From: Scatosoma sp045542595
GTDB taxonomy: Bacteria; Bacillota; Clostridia; Christensenellales; Borkfalkiaceae
Direction of reading: 5' to 3'
Length of the DNA stretch: 62,285 bases
NCBI GenBank assembly: GCA_045542595.1
Contig: JAZQLI010000036.1
Location: 1-62,285 of the forward strand
The notes beneath the pieces were generated by a model. It saw only the letters and a list, made by a program, of their open reading frames with translations, searched no databases and was not told the origin of the DNA. Positions 1-9,500 of the stretch are shown here, piece by piece (position 1 is the stretch's first letter; each line of letters begins with the position of its first letter). The position numbers and the translations under genes are program-made.

Positions 1-47
1 TAAAAAGAAAAAAAAAAATGACTATAAAAAAATTAAGAGAACCCCTT

Positions 48-60
48 CCCCCCCCCCCCC
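48..60. repeat. C13 homopolymer tract
   Basis: A run of 13 consecutive C follows an A-rich stretch at the left edge of the window. In a genome of this composition a pure C13 run is rare. It lies beyond the 3' end of the GH20 gene and no reading frame with a ribosome binding site crosses it. It could be a slippage-prone (phase-variable) tract or an assembly or edge artefact. Confidence 0.6.
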
Positions 61-100
61 TGAAACACGGGATTAGAAGTAAAAATTACGTTTTTTATAT

Positions 101-135
101 CTCGGCGCGACGCCTGTCGCGCCGAGCTTTTTTTA
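101..135. terminator. Rho-independent terminator
   Basis: A perfect 11-bp stem (CTCGGCGCGAC/GTCGCGCCGAG) with a GCCT loop is followed on the plus strand by CTTTTTTT. It abuts the stop codon of the leftward GH20 gene, but its T tract favours termination of a rightward transcript entering from outside the window. It probably separates converging transcripts. Confidence 0.8.
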
Positions 136-1737
136 GTTTAAATTGCTTCTTGTAACAATGTAATCGAATCGGTTTTCGAGTATGTCAACTTTGCCCGTCG
201 GAAGCACATCTTGTTCAAGTTCTTCAATGCACGCAAGCTCGCCCGAAAGATATTTTTCCAGCATTTGCTTACACGTTTTAATACGGCGTTCTAACCCACC
301 CAAGCGGATATCTTGTACTTCCCAACCGAACGGCTTGTTTTCCGTATGCCAAACGGTATAGAAAGATTGATAAAACGCTTTTAACCGCGTGAGCGCCAAG
401 CCGTACTCTTTTACGATAGCCTGCAAAGCCGTTTTATCGCCTTGCCTATACGCCGTGCGCGTTTTGATACCCAGCGTGGCTTTTACCGCCAGGAACGAGC
501 ATAAATCTCCCAGATATTTGAAAATATAAGCGTACTCGCCTGCGGTTTTTTCCGCTTTACGGAGTTTTTTAGCGTACGTAGCGTACGGAATGGGTTTACG
601 ACGGGAATAATCTTCGTCGTAGAAGCCTTGGAAACAGTCTTGATAAAATAAGCATTTACAAGGATTTTCAGGCCAACCTGTGCCGTTGAAGTTTTCACTG
701 CCCGTGTCGTTTGGTAAATCGAGCAACATAAAATCGTTAAAAGGAACGCCGAAAAGTGCGGTAAATTCTTTACCGATTACCGACAAATTTTCTTCCCCTT
801 GCGCCATACGCCGAACGGCATATAAGGCAGGCATTAAGGAGAAATACGAGCATTCCTTGCCGTGGTCGCCCCAAATGGTGATAATTACGTTTTCAATGCC
901 CTGCCCCTTTACGCTTTGCATAGCAAGGCGCATAGGCTTTAACGTGAAATTGTTATACGGCGCAAAACCGTTCCAGCCCCAAATACCGCCTGCATACCAA
1001 ACGTCGTTGCCCGTTTCCTTGTGCGCGATAAGCATATCGTCGTAAAGCTGTTTGTCTTGCGAATAATAATCCCAGTAGACAAGCCCTACGTTTTTGGGGA
1101 TACGCTTGATAAGTTCTTTGGGTAAGTGTAAATTTTTACCCAAATAGCTACCGCCGTTTAATTGACGGAAGAACATATCGCTCCACATATGCGGTTTAAA
1201 ACCGTATTTTTGCGCAATTTCGTTTACCCGCGCCAAATGCTTGGGTAAAATTTCAGAATGTTCTTTATAACCGTGCTTTTTTAAGTACTTGCCAAGCCCT
1301 AATAAATGCGCTTCGTCCATACCGATATTGACGTGGCGCGTCGTGAAATGTTTGGCAAGCGAAGCAAAGCATTTATCGATTAAATCGTACGTCGATTCTT
1401 CTTCGCAAAGAAGAATTTCTTCTATATCGAATAAATGAGATAACGTATAATTCTTTTTAAGGGTATTATAATGCCCTAACGTTTGAATTGCAGGAATCAG
1501 CTCTACCCCTTTTGAAAACGCATATTTGTCCACTTCTCGAATTTCTTCGCCCGTGTATCTGCCGCGCATATAGCCAAAGTACGGCTCGCCGTCTACTTCG
1601 TAGGTGTCTTCGGTGTAGAGTTCTAAACAGTTATAGCCCATTTTTGCGATAACGTCGATAAAACGTTTTAATTGTTTTACCGTCATAACGCCGTTTCTAG
1701 AGCAGTCCATCATTACGCCGAAACGTTGTCCGTTCAT
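133..1737 (-). CDS. GH20-type beta-N-acetylhexosaminidase, cytoplasmic
   Basis: A glycoside hydrolase family 20 catalytic TIM barrel fills the protein. The signature Asp-Glu pair lies in HVNIGMDEAH (D141-E142), where Glu is the acid/base and Asp assists the substrate N-acetyl group in the known family mechanism. The motif MWSDMFF near residue 185 and WDYY near 222 fit the aromatic substrate pocket. There is no signal peptide, so it should act inside the cell on GlcNAc/GalNAc oligosaccharides brought in by the ABC transporter of the same operon. It is the last gene of the leftward glycan operon, 117 bp after the secreted protein gene. GH20 is supported by motifs; linkage and sugar specificity cannot be read from the sequence. 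Confidence 0.85.
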   Translation of the reverse strand: MNGQRFGVMMDCSRNGVMTVKQLKRFIDVIAKMGYNCLELYTEDTYEVDGEPYFGYMRGRYTGEEIREVDKYAFSKGVELIPAIQTLGHYNTLKKNYTLSHLFDIEEILLCEEESTYDLIDKCFASLAKHFTTRHVNIGMDEAHLLGLGKYLKKHGYKEHSEILPKHLARVNEIAQKYGFKPHMWSDMFFRQLNGGSYLGKNLHLPKELIKRIPKNVGLVYWDYYSQDKQLYDDMLIAHKETGNDVWYAGGIWGWNGFAPYNNFTLKPMRLAMQSVKGQGIENVIITIWGDHGKECSYFSLMPALYAVRRMAQGEENLSVIGKEFTALFGVPFNDFMLLDLPNDTGSENFNGTGWPENPCKCLFYQDCFQGFYDEDYSRRKPIPYATYAKKLRKAEKTAGEYAYIFKYLGDLCSFLAVKATLGIKTRTAYRQGDKTALQAIVKEYGLALTRLKAFYQSFYTVWHTENKPFGWEVQDIRLGGLERRIKTCKQMLEKYLSGELACIEELEQDVLPTGKVDILENRFDYIVTRSNLN

Positions 1738-1854
1738 ACTATTTTCTTCCTTTTTTCGTGCTTTTTAGCGAAAATGCGCCCACGCTTACGTGCAAGCGCA
1801 GGCGCAACTTCGTGTTTTTATTTAGTTTTTAGTGATATCTTTTAAGCATCAGGA

Positions 1855-4311
1855 TTACGCAAAGGTAATGCTGTTGATGTAGTAGGTAACGGTAGAATCG
1901 GTCTGTACAGTTGTGCTACCAACCCAGAATAATACGTTTGTACCATCCAAATACGTACTATAGGCTTTTTCCAAATCCGCCACAGTTACGACAACGTCTA
2001 CCCACGCGTCTTTATCACAACCGGCAAGATGTGTACCGGCCGTTCCACCATCAAGCAAGTCAACTTCGCAGCCAACCGTTGTATTGGGCCAATTGGTATA
2101 AGTGCCAACTTGAACGTACATTCTAAAGGTAATCGTCGTTGCAGTGCTAACCAAAGCAATTTCATCATCGCTTAACTTAAGCTTCAACCAAGCTCCATAT
2201 GCCCCCCCAGATTCAGTTCCTGTAACAATTTTAATTGCACCGCCTTCAGGGCCAATATCACCTGCGTTCAAGCCTTGCGCAGCTAATGCGTCTGCATCAA
2301 GATACGACGTAGTAAAATCATACGTTTTCTCCGTATTCTTTTGGAAATAATTTGTCTCTTCCGAACTACCGAACGTAATTTCATACTTTTCAACAACTTC
2401 AAATTCAATTTCTTTGGTCGCAACGTTACCTGCAACGTCTGTGTAAATTCTGTCGTCTGCCGTAACCACGTATACGTAGTTGCCTGCCGTCAGCTCCGCA
2501 CAGCCGTCAGTAAGTTCCACAGGCGTTCTCGTTTCGCCGTCTTTTTTATAGAGCGTTTTTACGATAGTGGTATCCAACAAAGCTTTGGGGGACATATCGT
2601 CGGTAACGGTAACCGTAGGTTCGGTAAACGTACCTTCCAGCATCTTGTTTGTTATACCCGAAACGGAGATTTCGGGGGCTTTGCTGTCAATTCCCCAAGA
2701 AATTTCGTCGATATAATAGGTTATATCCGTCGTAGTCAAACCAATACCCGTCTTTACCGAATTCGTACAAAGGAAATTCCCCGTACTGCCGTCCCACATA
2801 TATTTACCGTCAAAATAGCTGTACTGATAGAATTCTTCTTTTGTAAGAGATGTGCCGCCATTATTCGCATTCTTAGTAATCACGTATGTATCGGGCTGAT
2901 TCAATCTTGCCAAAGGCACGATAACGTTCGTCCATTCCCCTGTAGGCACGTTTTCCGCTACCATTTTATTTTTACTTAAAAAGTTAATATGGGAAAGCGG
3001 GTCTTTTTCTTCATCCGTAAATTCGCCAACAACGATATACATATGCAACTTAATGTATGCCCAATCGTATTCCTTCGCAATCAGGGCATAATCGCGGTCT
3101 AATGCCAAATTAAATTTACCGGCTGTATATTGATCCGCCGCCGTCGTATTAATCTGCACTACCCCTTCTTTGGTTTCGCCGCCAAGTGTAAGGGAATCGT
3201 GCCAGTTCGTCGTTGCTCCCTCTAATTTTGTTTTGGTTTCGGTGTTGGTATTCGCACCCATAAATTTATATCCTGGTTCATTGCCGACAACCGTATCATA
3301 AAACGTTGTATCCCTAGGCGTATAATATGCATTAAGTACCGTTCTGCCGTTTGCATACATCACACTCGTGGTGTTGCTGGTCTCTTTATCAAATTCGTAC
3401 ACTCTATATGCTTTATATTCCGTTGCTGCGTTAGGTATACTACTCTTTGTGATATGCGTAGCGGTTACTTCCGTACCGAGCACAGCACCCAACGTTTCTG
3501 TTGCAGTAGGCTCGGTGGTGTATTCGCCATTTTCATCAGGAATATAATGGTTTACAGTATATTTGTATTTCTTATCGCCAAGTTTATCAACAAAGTTGGT
3601 TTTCAACGTACCGTCTTCATCGTCTTGTTCGTTCTCAATAGCAATTTGCGCTATGTACGTTACCGAACGGGTATTGTTTTTGATATCCGAAATCCCATCG
3701 TCTTCGCCGTCAGCATTTTTACCGTAAGCGTGGTCTGCTAAAACGTACGTGCCGTTATATTCGATATAGCCCAAGCCAACGTATTCACGGGTAAGGTTAT
3801 TATCCAAAATACCTACAAGCGAGCCGCGTACATTTTTTACGCCGTCAGTTGCCTTTGCGTCATACATCACTTCGTATTCTACGGAAGCAACGTGTTGTTT
3901 TGCGCAGGTACAACCTTCGGTTTCCCCTTCTTTTTTCGGGTCTCTAAAGCAATAGTACGCGTCCGTTTCGCTGAATAAATTAGCTTCGGTAATCTCGTGT
4001 TCCGCAAGGATATCCGCAGGGACAATTACAATACCGTAATTTACTCCGTCGAGTTTTTCCAACTCGGTATACGCCTCATCTTCCAACGTAGCCGCGAAAC
4101 GGATACCTGCGGGTTCGGTAGGGTCATTGGGGTCAAAACGCATTTCCGCGCCGTAAGACATACGGAACGAAGAAACGTCTATGTTGTTGGGGCCGATAGT
4201 TTTCGTGGGCGTTTGCGTACCGTTTGCCGAAGCTTGAATGCCAACACCAGCCGAAAAAGCCACACAACTGATACTTGCTAATAATGTAATTAACTTGTTT
4301 TTCTTGTTCAT
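1855..4311 (-). CDS. Large secreted modular protein with CBM-like and Ig-like domains
   Basis: An N-terminal signal peptide (hydrophobic 7-22, likely cut after ASA near residue 29) has no lipobox, and no C-terminal anchor is visible, so it is probably secreted. Residues about 35-260 form an uncharacterised domain with a Cys pair (CTCAKQH). Residues about 250-335 resemble a MucBP/Listeria-Bacteroides type repeat (YTVNHYIPDENGEY). Residues about 350-545 are a jelly-roll-like module ending in ITYYIDEISWG; the same module closes the lipoprotein encoded just upstream (4510-6873). An Ig-like segment follows (about 545-640), then a second, diverged jelly-roll ending in VTYYINSITF at the C-terminus. 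The start ATG has a strong AAGGAGG site. It probably binds polysaccharide for the operon's hydrolases; no catalytic motif is recognised. Confidence 0.75.
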   Translation of the reverse strand: MNKKNKLITLLASISCVAFSAGVGIQASANGTQTPTKTIGPNNIDVSSFRMSYGAEMRFDPNDPTEPAGIRFAATLEDEAYTELEKLDGVNYGIVIVPADILAEHEITEANLFSETDAYYCFRDPKKEGETEGCTCAKQHVASVEYEVMYDAKATDGVKNVRGSLVGILDNNLTREYVGLGYIEYNGTYVLADHAYGKNADGEDDGISDIKNNTRSVTYIAQIAIENEQDDEDGTLKTNFVDKLGDKKYKYTVNHYIPDENGEYTTEPTATETLGAVLGTEVTATHITKSSIPNAATEYKAYRVYEFDKETSNTTSVMYANGRTVLNAYYTPRDTTFYDTVVGNEPGYKFMGANTNTETKTKLEGATTNWHDSLTLGGETKEGVVQINTTAADQYTAGKFNLALDRDYALIAKEYDWAYIKLHMYIVVGEFTDEEKDPLSHINFLSKNKMVAENVPTGEWTNVIVPLARLNQPDTYVITKNANNGGTSLTKEEFYQYSYFDGKYMWDGSTGNFLCTNSVKTGIGLTTTDITYYIDEISWGIDSKAPEISVSGITNKMLEGTFTEPTVTVTDDMSPKALLDTTIVKTLYKKDGETRTPVELTDGCAELTAGNYVYVVTADDRIYTDVAGNVATKEIEFEVVEKYEITFGSSEETNYFQKNTEKTYDFTTSYLDADALAAQGLNAGDIGPEGGAIKIVTGTESGGAYGAWLKLKLSDDEIALVSTATTITFRMYVQVGTYTNWPNTTVGCEVDLLDGGTAGTHLAGCDKDAWVDVVVTVADLEKAYSTYLDGTNVLFWVGSTTVQTDSTVTYYINSITFA

Positions 4312-4324
4312 TTTTGTTTCCTCC

Positions 4325-4465
4325 TTAATTTTCCCAGATGTCTTTGTCTACCCAACCGCCGTCATAAATATCTGACGTGTAGCCATCTGACGTACAAATC
4401 ACGTCTTGTGAAAAAGAAATGATTTTGATTTTTGCCTGTTCGTACTCTAGTTTTAATTTTTGCAT
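4325..4465 (-). CDS. 46-residue peptide with DVICTS and DIYDxxWxD motifs
   Basis: A short gene begins with ATG at 4465 behind a good ribosome binding site (GGGAGGGAAGAAA) and ends in TAA 13 bp before the next start in the operon. The peptide starts MQKLKLEYEQAKIKII, has a central DVICTSDGYT, and ends DIYDGGWVDKDIWEN. Short proteins with a K/E-rich start and a DxIxTS centre recur in gut Clostridia and are uncharacterised. Its tail matches the C-terminal tail of the lipoprotein encoded immediately upstream (DIYDTQWADPW). There is no signal peptide or membrane segment. Function unknown; a tag, chaperone-like partner or modified peptide are all only guesses. Confidence 0.7.
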   Translation of the reverse strand: MQKLKLEYEQAKIKIISFSQDVICTSDGYTSDIYDGGWVDKDIWEN

Positions 4466-4509
4466 TTTCTTCCCTCCCAATATATATTTTTTTTGAGATT
4501 ATCCATATT

Positions 4510-6873
4510 TTAAAGCTCCTCCTGTTTTCTCCAAGGGTCTGCCCATTGCGTATCGTAAATATCATACGCATAATCGTCCCCTTCTTTATAGATGGTTTCG
4601 TCGTAGCACCCCCACGTAATTTTATCAATGTAATACGTGATTGTGCCGTTCGACACCGAGCCTTTAATGTTGGTTGTAAAGAGCACTTGTTGCGATTCCC
4701 CTACTTTTTCCGTCGTTCCGCATATCGTATTGAAACTTTCATAGAAAATAGTTTCACTTACGGACGATTTAGAAGTGTTGATTCTCGTTTGCGGCTGCAT
4801 AAGTTGTTTTTTAGTAATACGGAGTTCCGTCCAGCAGCCCGTAGGTACGTTTTCAAGCAGTTGCTTATTAAAGCTATAGAAATTGAGTGTTGAAAGCGGT
4901 GCGTCAATATACACCGAGATAGTGAAATAATCCCAATTTGCATCCGTTGCATCGTCCAGACGTTGTTTGGAAATAAAGAATCCGAAATAGCCAGCACCGT
5001 AAGCGTTTACGTTCGTCGTCGTCGCTTTGATTACGCCGTCGTGCGTTTCGCCGCCGAGTGTTACGCTTTGTAACCATTCCGTTTTATTATTATCCGCTTC
5101 GTCGCCTTTGAGGAGAATATTACTCTTTTCGTCTTCGTAATCGTAAGAAATCCAAAGATTATCTTCTATTTCTTTTACGCCCTTGAAGAGATATTCTACC
5201 GTCGTTTCATTGTTCAGCTTATTCTTTGCTGTGGCTTTCAGCTTATAATCGCCAACGCTATCGATAGGGATTAAACCGCTTTCAAGCTCTAACGGTTGCC
5301 ATTCGTCGCTCACCTTTTTATAAACCGATAATTTGGTTTCTACCGATAAATCGTACGGGTCGGTTGCCGTGGCAATCGGTAATTCTAACCTATCGCCTAC
5401 TTTAGCAACACGTACGAAAGGCGGCATATGAATAGTGGGTGCTGCGTCTTCGTCGCGTTCTTCCACTTCGTAACGGAAGTTGTCAAGGAAGAATTCCTTA
5501 TCGCCGTCAGTGAATTCGGGCCAGTAAATTGCCAAGCTACCAGGTTCGGTAAACAAAGACGTGCTGTCTTTATTTTTAGCGCGGAAATCGTCGTACAAAT
5601 CTTTAATAAGTACGCTAAACGACGTCCATTGATAAGGCTCTACGTAAATACCATACTCCATACGTTGTTTGGACGTAACGTTATAGAAAGATACGCCCCA
5701 GTACAAACGCGAATCAGAATTGTTATAGATATCGAACGCAAACGTTACTCTACCATAGTCTTCTTCCGCGAGCGAACCGAACATAGAACGTTGGAGCATT
5801 GCAGGTGCAAACTGCATACCGGGATAGTTCAAGTTGGGTGTTGCACCGTTCTTTGCGTACAAGCGCATTACTTTGTCGCCCGATACTTTACTGCCTTCCA
5901 TACTCTTGAGTGTGGGACGCGTATCTTCTTCGCCTTCCGCAGGCGGTACGCCTACCTTATAATCGTCTGCATTTACGATATTGATATCGGGCGCGTACGC
6001 CGTGTTTCTTGCACTGATTACGTGCTTTTGCCATTCGCTTTCAAAGTCGGCATATTCGTTTTCGCCAAGCTGTACAAGGTCTTGAATTTCAGGCGCTTCG
6101 TCCTTTCTATGCAATACTACGTCATCAAGATATACGATAGGCGCGTCTTCTACTTCACGCGAGCCCACGCTTTCAAAAGCCACGTAAATACCTTTTATCG
6201 ACTTTACGTCCGCGTTGATGCTTAACGCCGATACGTCTACTACGTATTCGATAGTGTTCCAACCGTTATAAAGGAGTTGGTATTCTACAGCGGTTCTTTG
6301 ATAGTTATCCAAACCGTTGATTTCCGTAACAAGACCTACCGCTACCTTTAACGTTTTATCTTCCAAAGCAACCGTTTCAGTAGATTCTTCGCTCGATTCT
6401 TCGTCAACGGGCGGTTCGTACGTCGCGTCGTAGTAGAATTCGAACGTTACTTTATCCGCGTCGCTAAAATCGGAATGGTCGAAATCGAAATATTCCGATT
6501 GCGTAGGGAAGAAGAAAATGGGAATGGACGAGCTTCTAAAACCGCCGAGCGGACGGATAATTGCCGACTTTTCGCCCGATTTTACGTATCTTGCATCTTT
6601 ATTTTCGCTTATCGTACCGAAGTATTTACCCGTACGGATAAGCTGCATACCCGTTTCCCACGTTTCGAAATCGGCAAACACAACTTCTTTTTCCCGTTCG
6701 ACAACGGACGAAGAATCGCTGGAGCTATCTATCGACGACGAAGCGTTTGTTCCGAAGTTGCCGCTACCTGTGTTTCCGCCGTTGCCCGTGCGGCCGCCGC
6801 AGGCGACGCCGCCTACGACGCACAGAGCCATCAATGCTGTAAGAGATAATGTTAATAGACGTTTTTTCATCAT
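4510..6873 (-). CDS. Modular carbohydrate-binding lipoprotein
   Basis: The signal peptide ends in a lipobox (GGVAC, Cys25) followed by a Gly/Ser-rich linker, so it should be lipid-anchored outside the membrane. Three jelly-roll-like segments follow: residues about 65-255 (ends IVYLDDVVLH), about 270-475 (ends EFFLDNFRYEVE) and about 575-765 (ends TITYYIDKITWG), with an Ig-like segment (about 480-570) before the last. The third module shares the ENVPTGxW and TYYID.I.WG signatures with the secreted protein encoded downstream. The gene overlaps the upstream GH123-like gene by 4 bp, implying translational coupling. No hydrolase motif is visible. The C-terminal tail DIYDTQWADPW recurs in the adjacent 46-residue peptide. 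Confidence 0.75.
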   Translation of the reverse strand: MMKKRLLTLSLTALMALCVVGGVACGGRTGNGGNTGSGNFGTNASSSIDSSSDSSSVVEREKEVVFADFETWETGMQLIRTGKYFGTISENKDARYVKSGEKSAIIRPLGGFRSSSIPIFFFPTQSEYFDFDHSDFSDADKVTFEFYYDATYEPPVDEESSEESTETVALEDKTLKVAVGLVTEINGLDNYQRTAVEYQLLYNGWNTIEYVVDVSALSINADVKSIKGIYVAFESVGSREVEDAPIVYLDDVVLHRKDEAPEIQDLVQLGENEYADFESEWQKHVISARNTAYAPDINIVNADDYKVGVPPAEGEEDTRPTLKSMEGSKVSGDKVMRLYAKNGATPNLNYPGMQFAPAMLQRSMFGSLAEEDYGRVTFAFDIYNNSDSRLYWGVSFYNVTSKQRMEYGIYVEPYQWTSFSVLIKDLYDDFRAKNKDSTSLFTEPGSLAIYWPEFTDGDKEFFLDNFRYEVEERDEDAAPTIHMPPFVRVAKVGDRLELPIATATDPYDLSVETKLSVYKKVSDEWQPLELESGLIPIDSVGDYKLKATAKNKLNNETTVEYLFKGVKEIEDNLWISYDYEDEKSNILLKGDEADNNKTEWLQSVTLGGETHDGVIKATTTNVNAYGAGYFGFFISKQRLDDATDANWDYFTISVYIDAPLSTLNFYSFNKQLLENVPTGCWTELRITKKQLMQPQTRINTSKSSVSETIFYESFNTICGTTEKVGESQQVLFTTNIKGSVSNGTITYYIDKITWGCYDETIYKEGDDYAYDIYDTQWADPWRKQEEL

Positions 6874-9470
6874 TCATCCTCCCTTACGTTATAAATTACG
6901 ATATTTCTCAAATACAAATCTTCCCGCGCCGTATCGTTTGCGTTACCGATAGAGAACGTAACGTATTCGATTTCGCCTTTTACACTCCAGTCGATACTAG
7001 CCAAGTTTTTCCATTCAATCGAGTTCGAGCCTTGGTTGAAGATAAACGCCGACGAAGTGATGTTTTCTTCGTAATACTTCTTCTTGTACTTAACGAATAC
7101 TTCTATAGGTAATTCGCCTGCGGAAGAATCGTAATAGAAATTGAATACCACTTTCGCTACGTCCGCATTCAACAACGAAACTATTTCTTCTGCGCTGAAC
7201 GTAATTTCTTGTTTCTTATCCTGTTCCGCATCGGGTAAGGAAATTTTAAGAAGTTTGCCTTCGCCGCCGTCGATTACGTCAGCAGCATTGACAAGTACCG
7301 TCTTATCTTCTACTACACCTTCCGTAAATGCGCCGACAAGCGTTTCCGCTGCAAATTTGGAAACCGTACCCGAAAGATAACGTTTTACCGATACTTCTTC
7401 CCCGTCTACCGTAGTGGTGAACGTTGCTACGCTTGCCGCGTTCGGTGCGGTCATATCCGTTCGATACGTTACAATTTTACCGCCCGTAACGGCTAATTCG
7501 CTATGCGCGGTTACACCCGTTACGTCTACGGTTACGCCTTCGGGAATATATAATTGATATTCAATTTTACCTTCACCGTCGTCCGAATAACCAGTAAAGC
7601 ATACGCCGCTTTGCGTGAATTCGGAAAGGTTCAAAATTTGTTCTCTTGCCTGTTTGAAAGAAGCGCTGCTTGCCGTTACTTGCGTACCTGTATACAGCGA
7701 AGACGCGATATCCGCTATCGTATCGTCGGCGGTAACGTCCATACCGATTTGTTCGCCTATTGCTTTATACGTTTCTTGAATAGCGTAAATCAACTCGTAA
7801 TCTTCATAGCCGTCGCGAATGCTTTCCAAACGAATGGAAGGTAACGGTCCGTCCACGCCGTAGCGTTTACCGGGATATACTAAGAAGCCGTCGCCGTTTA
7901 CGTTGTGGTAGTGTCCCGGGTCGGTATAATATTCATCACGGTAATCCCAACCTTTGCCGCCGCCTTCGTATTTACCGTAGATATCGAACCCCCAGTAAAT
8001 ATTACCCTTAATGCCGTAGATAGCTTGCATCCAACCTACCATTCTCGAAGAGATGAGTACGTCGCAAATATGATAAGTGGGATAAGGATTTTTAGGACCT
8101 ACCGCACCGTACCACCAAATTTCCGTTTCGTTATCGTATACGCCCGTTGCAAGTCCCGTTTCAAAGTCGGAGAACATAGGACAATATACGTCGATATACG
8201 GGTCGTAATTTTCCGCATAACGCGTAGTGGTAATATAACGGATACCCTTTATCGACTCAATCATCTTATCGTAGAATTCTTCGTCGATATCCGTATACGT
8301 TTCAAGATTTTTCACTTTGTTTTCTTCCAAAACACGAACGGCTTCTTCACGTTGTTCGTTATACGTAAGAGCAAAGTTCTTCGTCTTTTCAAACGCGTTG
8401 TTCGACATAGGCTCGTCAATCCCGTATACGCAGCACTTTGCAAGCAAATCGAAATTCTTTTCCATACTCTTGTTTGCAAGCGCCAAAATGTATTCGGTAA
8501 ACTGTCCTTTTTTAATGCCGTTTTCCGTAACCGTTTTCGGGATAGCGATATTCGAGCATTTTTCAAGAGAGCCAAATTCGTACGCTTTTTCCGCGTAATA
8601 TTGCGCGTCTACTTCTTCCCATTGATAGTCGAAAACCAGTGCCGTAGGCGCAATACGGTATTCGTACATCATCATAATGTATTTTTCAAACATCTCTTGC
8701 GTGCTGTCGTATTCGCCAAGATAATAATGCCAGTTGTTGATAAACATACTGCGGTTATGCGGCGCTTCGGACACCGTTACGTTTCGTACACGCAAGCTAA
8801 CGGGATAGATATGTTCTTCCCCGTCCACCGTAATTTTTACCGCGCCTTCATACGTACCCACCGCTTGTTCTTCGGGAGTATTGAAAGTGAAATAGATGCT
8901 TTGGTTTTCCCCTGCTTCTATTTTGTTTATCCCATTATTGACGGCCGCGTCCATAGGCAATAAGCCGTCGGGATACCACCCAAAGCGCATACCTGCATTC
9001 CAAGGCGACTGCACGTGCGTATACATCATATGGTATACGTTGATATTCGCTTTATCGTAAACGGCGTCGCCTCCTACTTGTTGCAAATTAGATACTTCTA
9101 CCGTGTAGTTTTGTACAGCGTCTCCTGCCGAAAGCACGATTTGTGCCGCTTCGTATTCGTTACGCGCCGTATCAATGGCAATATCCGGCTCGCTTTGAAT
9201 TGTTTCGTATTCGCTTGCGGATATATCTTGTAATATTTTTTCGGTTGCCGGTGCTCCCCAAATACTGCAAGGGCCCGTGGGTGTCGCACTGCTTGACGAA
9301 CTGTTTTCAGAAGAGCTACTGTTCAATCCGTTATTCGAGCTTGACAAGCCGCTACTACCGCCACCTGTACCGCCGCAGCTGCATCCGACGGCAACACCCA
9401 ACGCCATCAATATGCTAAGCGCACTACCGCCAAATTTTTTGCTTTTACGCAAAATTTCTTTATTCTTCAT
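6870..9470 (-). CDS. GH123/DUF4091-like glycoside hydrolase lipoprotein
   Basis: The lipoprotein signal ends GVAVGC (Cys30), followed by a long Ser/Asn/Gly linker. Residues about 95-235 form an N-terminal beta domain, and residues about 240-580 match the DUF4091/GH123-like catalytic barrel: GIDEP at 350-354 offers the Asp-Glu pair expected of this substrate-assisted clan, and GNIYWGFD (490-497) and LPSIRLESIRDGYEDYE (543-559) are hallmark C-terminal motifs. A jelly-roll-like domain ends the protein (about 700-866). GH123 enzymes known from the literature are beta-N-acetylgalactosaminidases, which fits with the GH20 gene in the same operon, but DUF4091 proteins are often untested. It probably trims glycans at the cell surface. 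Confidence 0.75.
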   Translation of the reverse strand: MKNKEILRKSKKFGGSALSILMALGVAVGCSCGGTGGGSSGLSSSNNGLNSSSSENSSSSSATPTGPCSIWGAPATEKILQDISASEYETIQSEPDIAIDTARNEYEAAQIVLSAGDAVQNYTVEVSNLQQVGGDAVYDKANINVYHMMYTHVQSPWNAGMRFGWYPDGLLPMDAAVNNGINKIEAGENQSIYFTFNTPEEQAVGTYEGAVKITVDGEEHIYPVSLRVRNVTVSEAPHNRSMFINNWHYYLGEYDSTQEMFEKYIMMMYEYRIAPTALVFDYQWEEVDAQYYAEKAYEFGSLEKCSNIAIPKTVTENGIKKGQFTEYILALANKSMEKNFDLLAKCCVYGIDEPMSNNAFEKTKNFALTYNEQREEAVRVLEENKVKNLETYTDIDEEFYDKMIESIKGIRYITTTRYAENYDPYIDVYCPMFSDFETGLATGVYDNETEIWWYGAVGPKNPYPTYHICDVLISSRMVGWMQAIYGIKGNIYWGFDIYGKYEGGGKGWDYRDEYYTDPGHYHNVNGDGFLVYPGKRYGVDGPLPSIRLESIRDGYEDYELIYAIQETYKAIGEQIGMDVTADDTIADIASSLYTGTQVTASSASFKQAREQILNLSEFTQSGVCFTGYSDDGEGKIEYQLYIPEGVTVDVTGVTAHSELAVTGGKIVTYRTDMTAPNAASVATFTTTVDGEEVSVKRYLSGTVSKFAAETLVGAFTEGVVEDKTVLVNAADVIDGGEGKLLKISLPDAEQDKKQEITFSAEEIVSLLNADVAKVVFNFYYDSSAGELPIEVFVKYKKKYYEENITSSAFIFNQGSNSIEWKNLASIDWSVKGEIEYVTFSIGNANDTAREDLYLRNIVIYNVREDE

Positions 9471-9500
9471 CTTTTACTCCTTATATATAGTGTAAGGACA

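Noticed and set aside
18..152. Rightward frame from ATG 18 through the C13 tract.
   Set aside because: It has no ribosome binding site, runs through a terminator hairpin and ends inside the antisense GH20 gene.
4362..4628. An 88-codon minus-strand frame overlapping the lipoprotein gene end.
   Set aside because: It lacks a ribosome binding site and is out of frame with the better supported 46-residue gene in the same interval.
7905..8963. Long plus-strand frame of 352 codons opposite the GH123-like gene, and similar long antisense frames at 2341, 5428 and 50568.
   Set aside because: Their composition is Phe/Arg/Val-rich as expected of antisense shadows, there are no starts with ribosome binding sites, and real domains are on the other strand.
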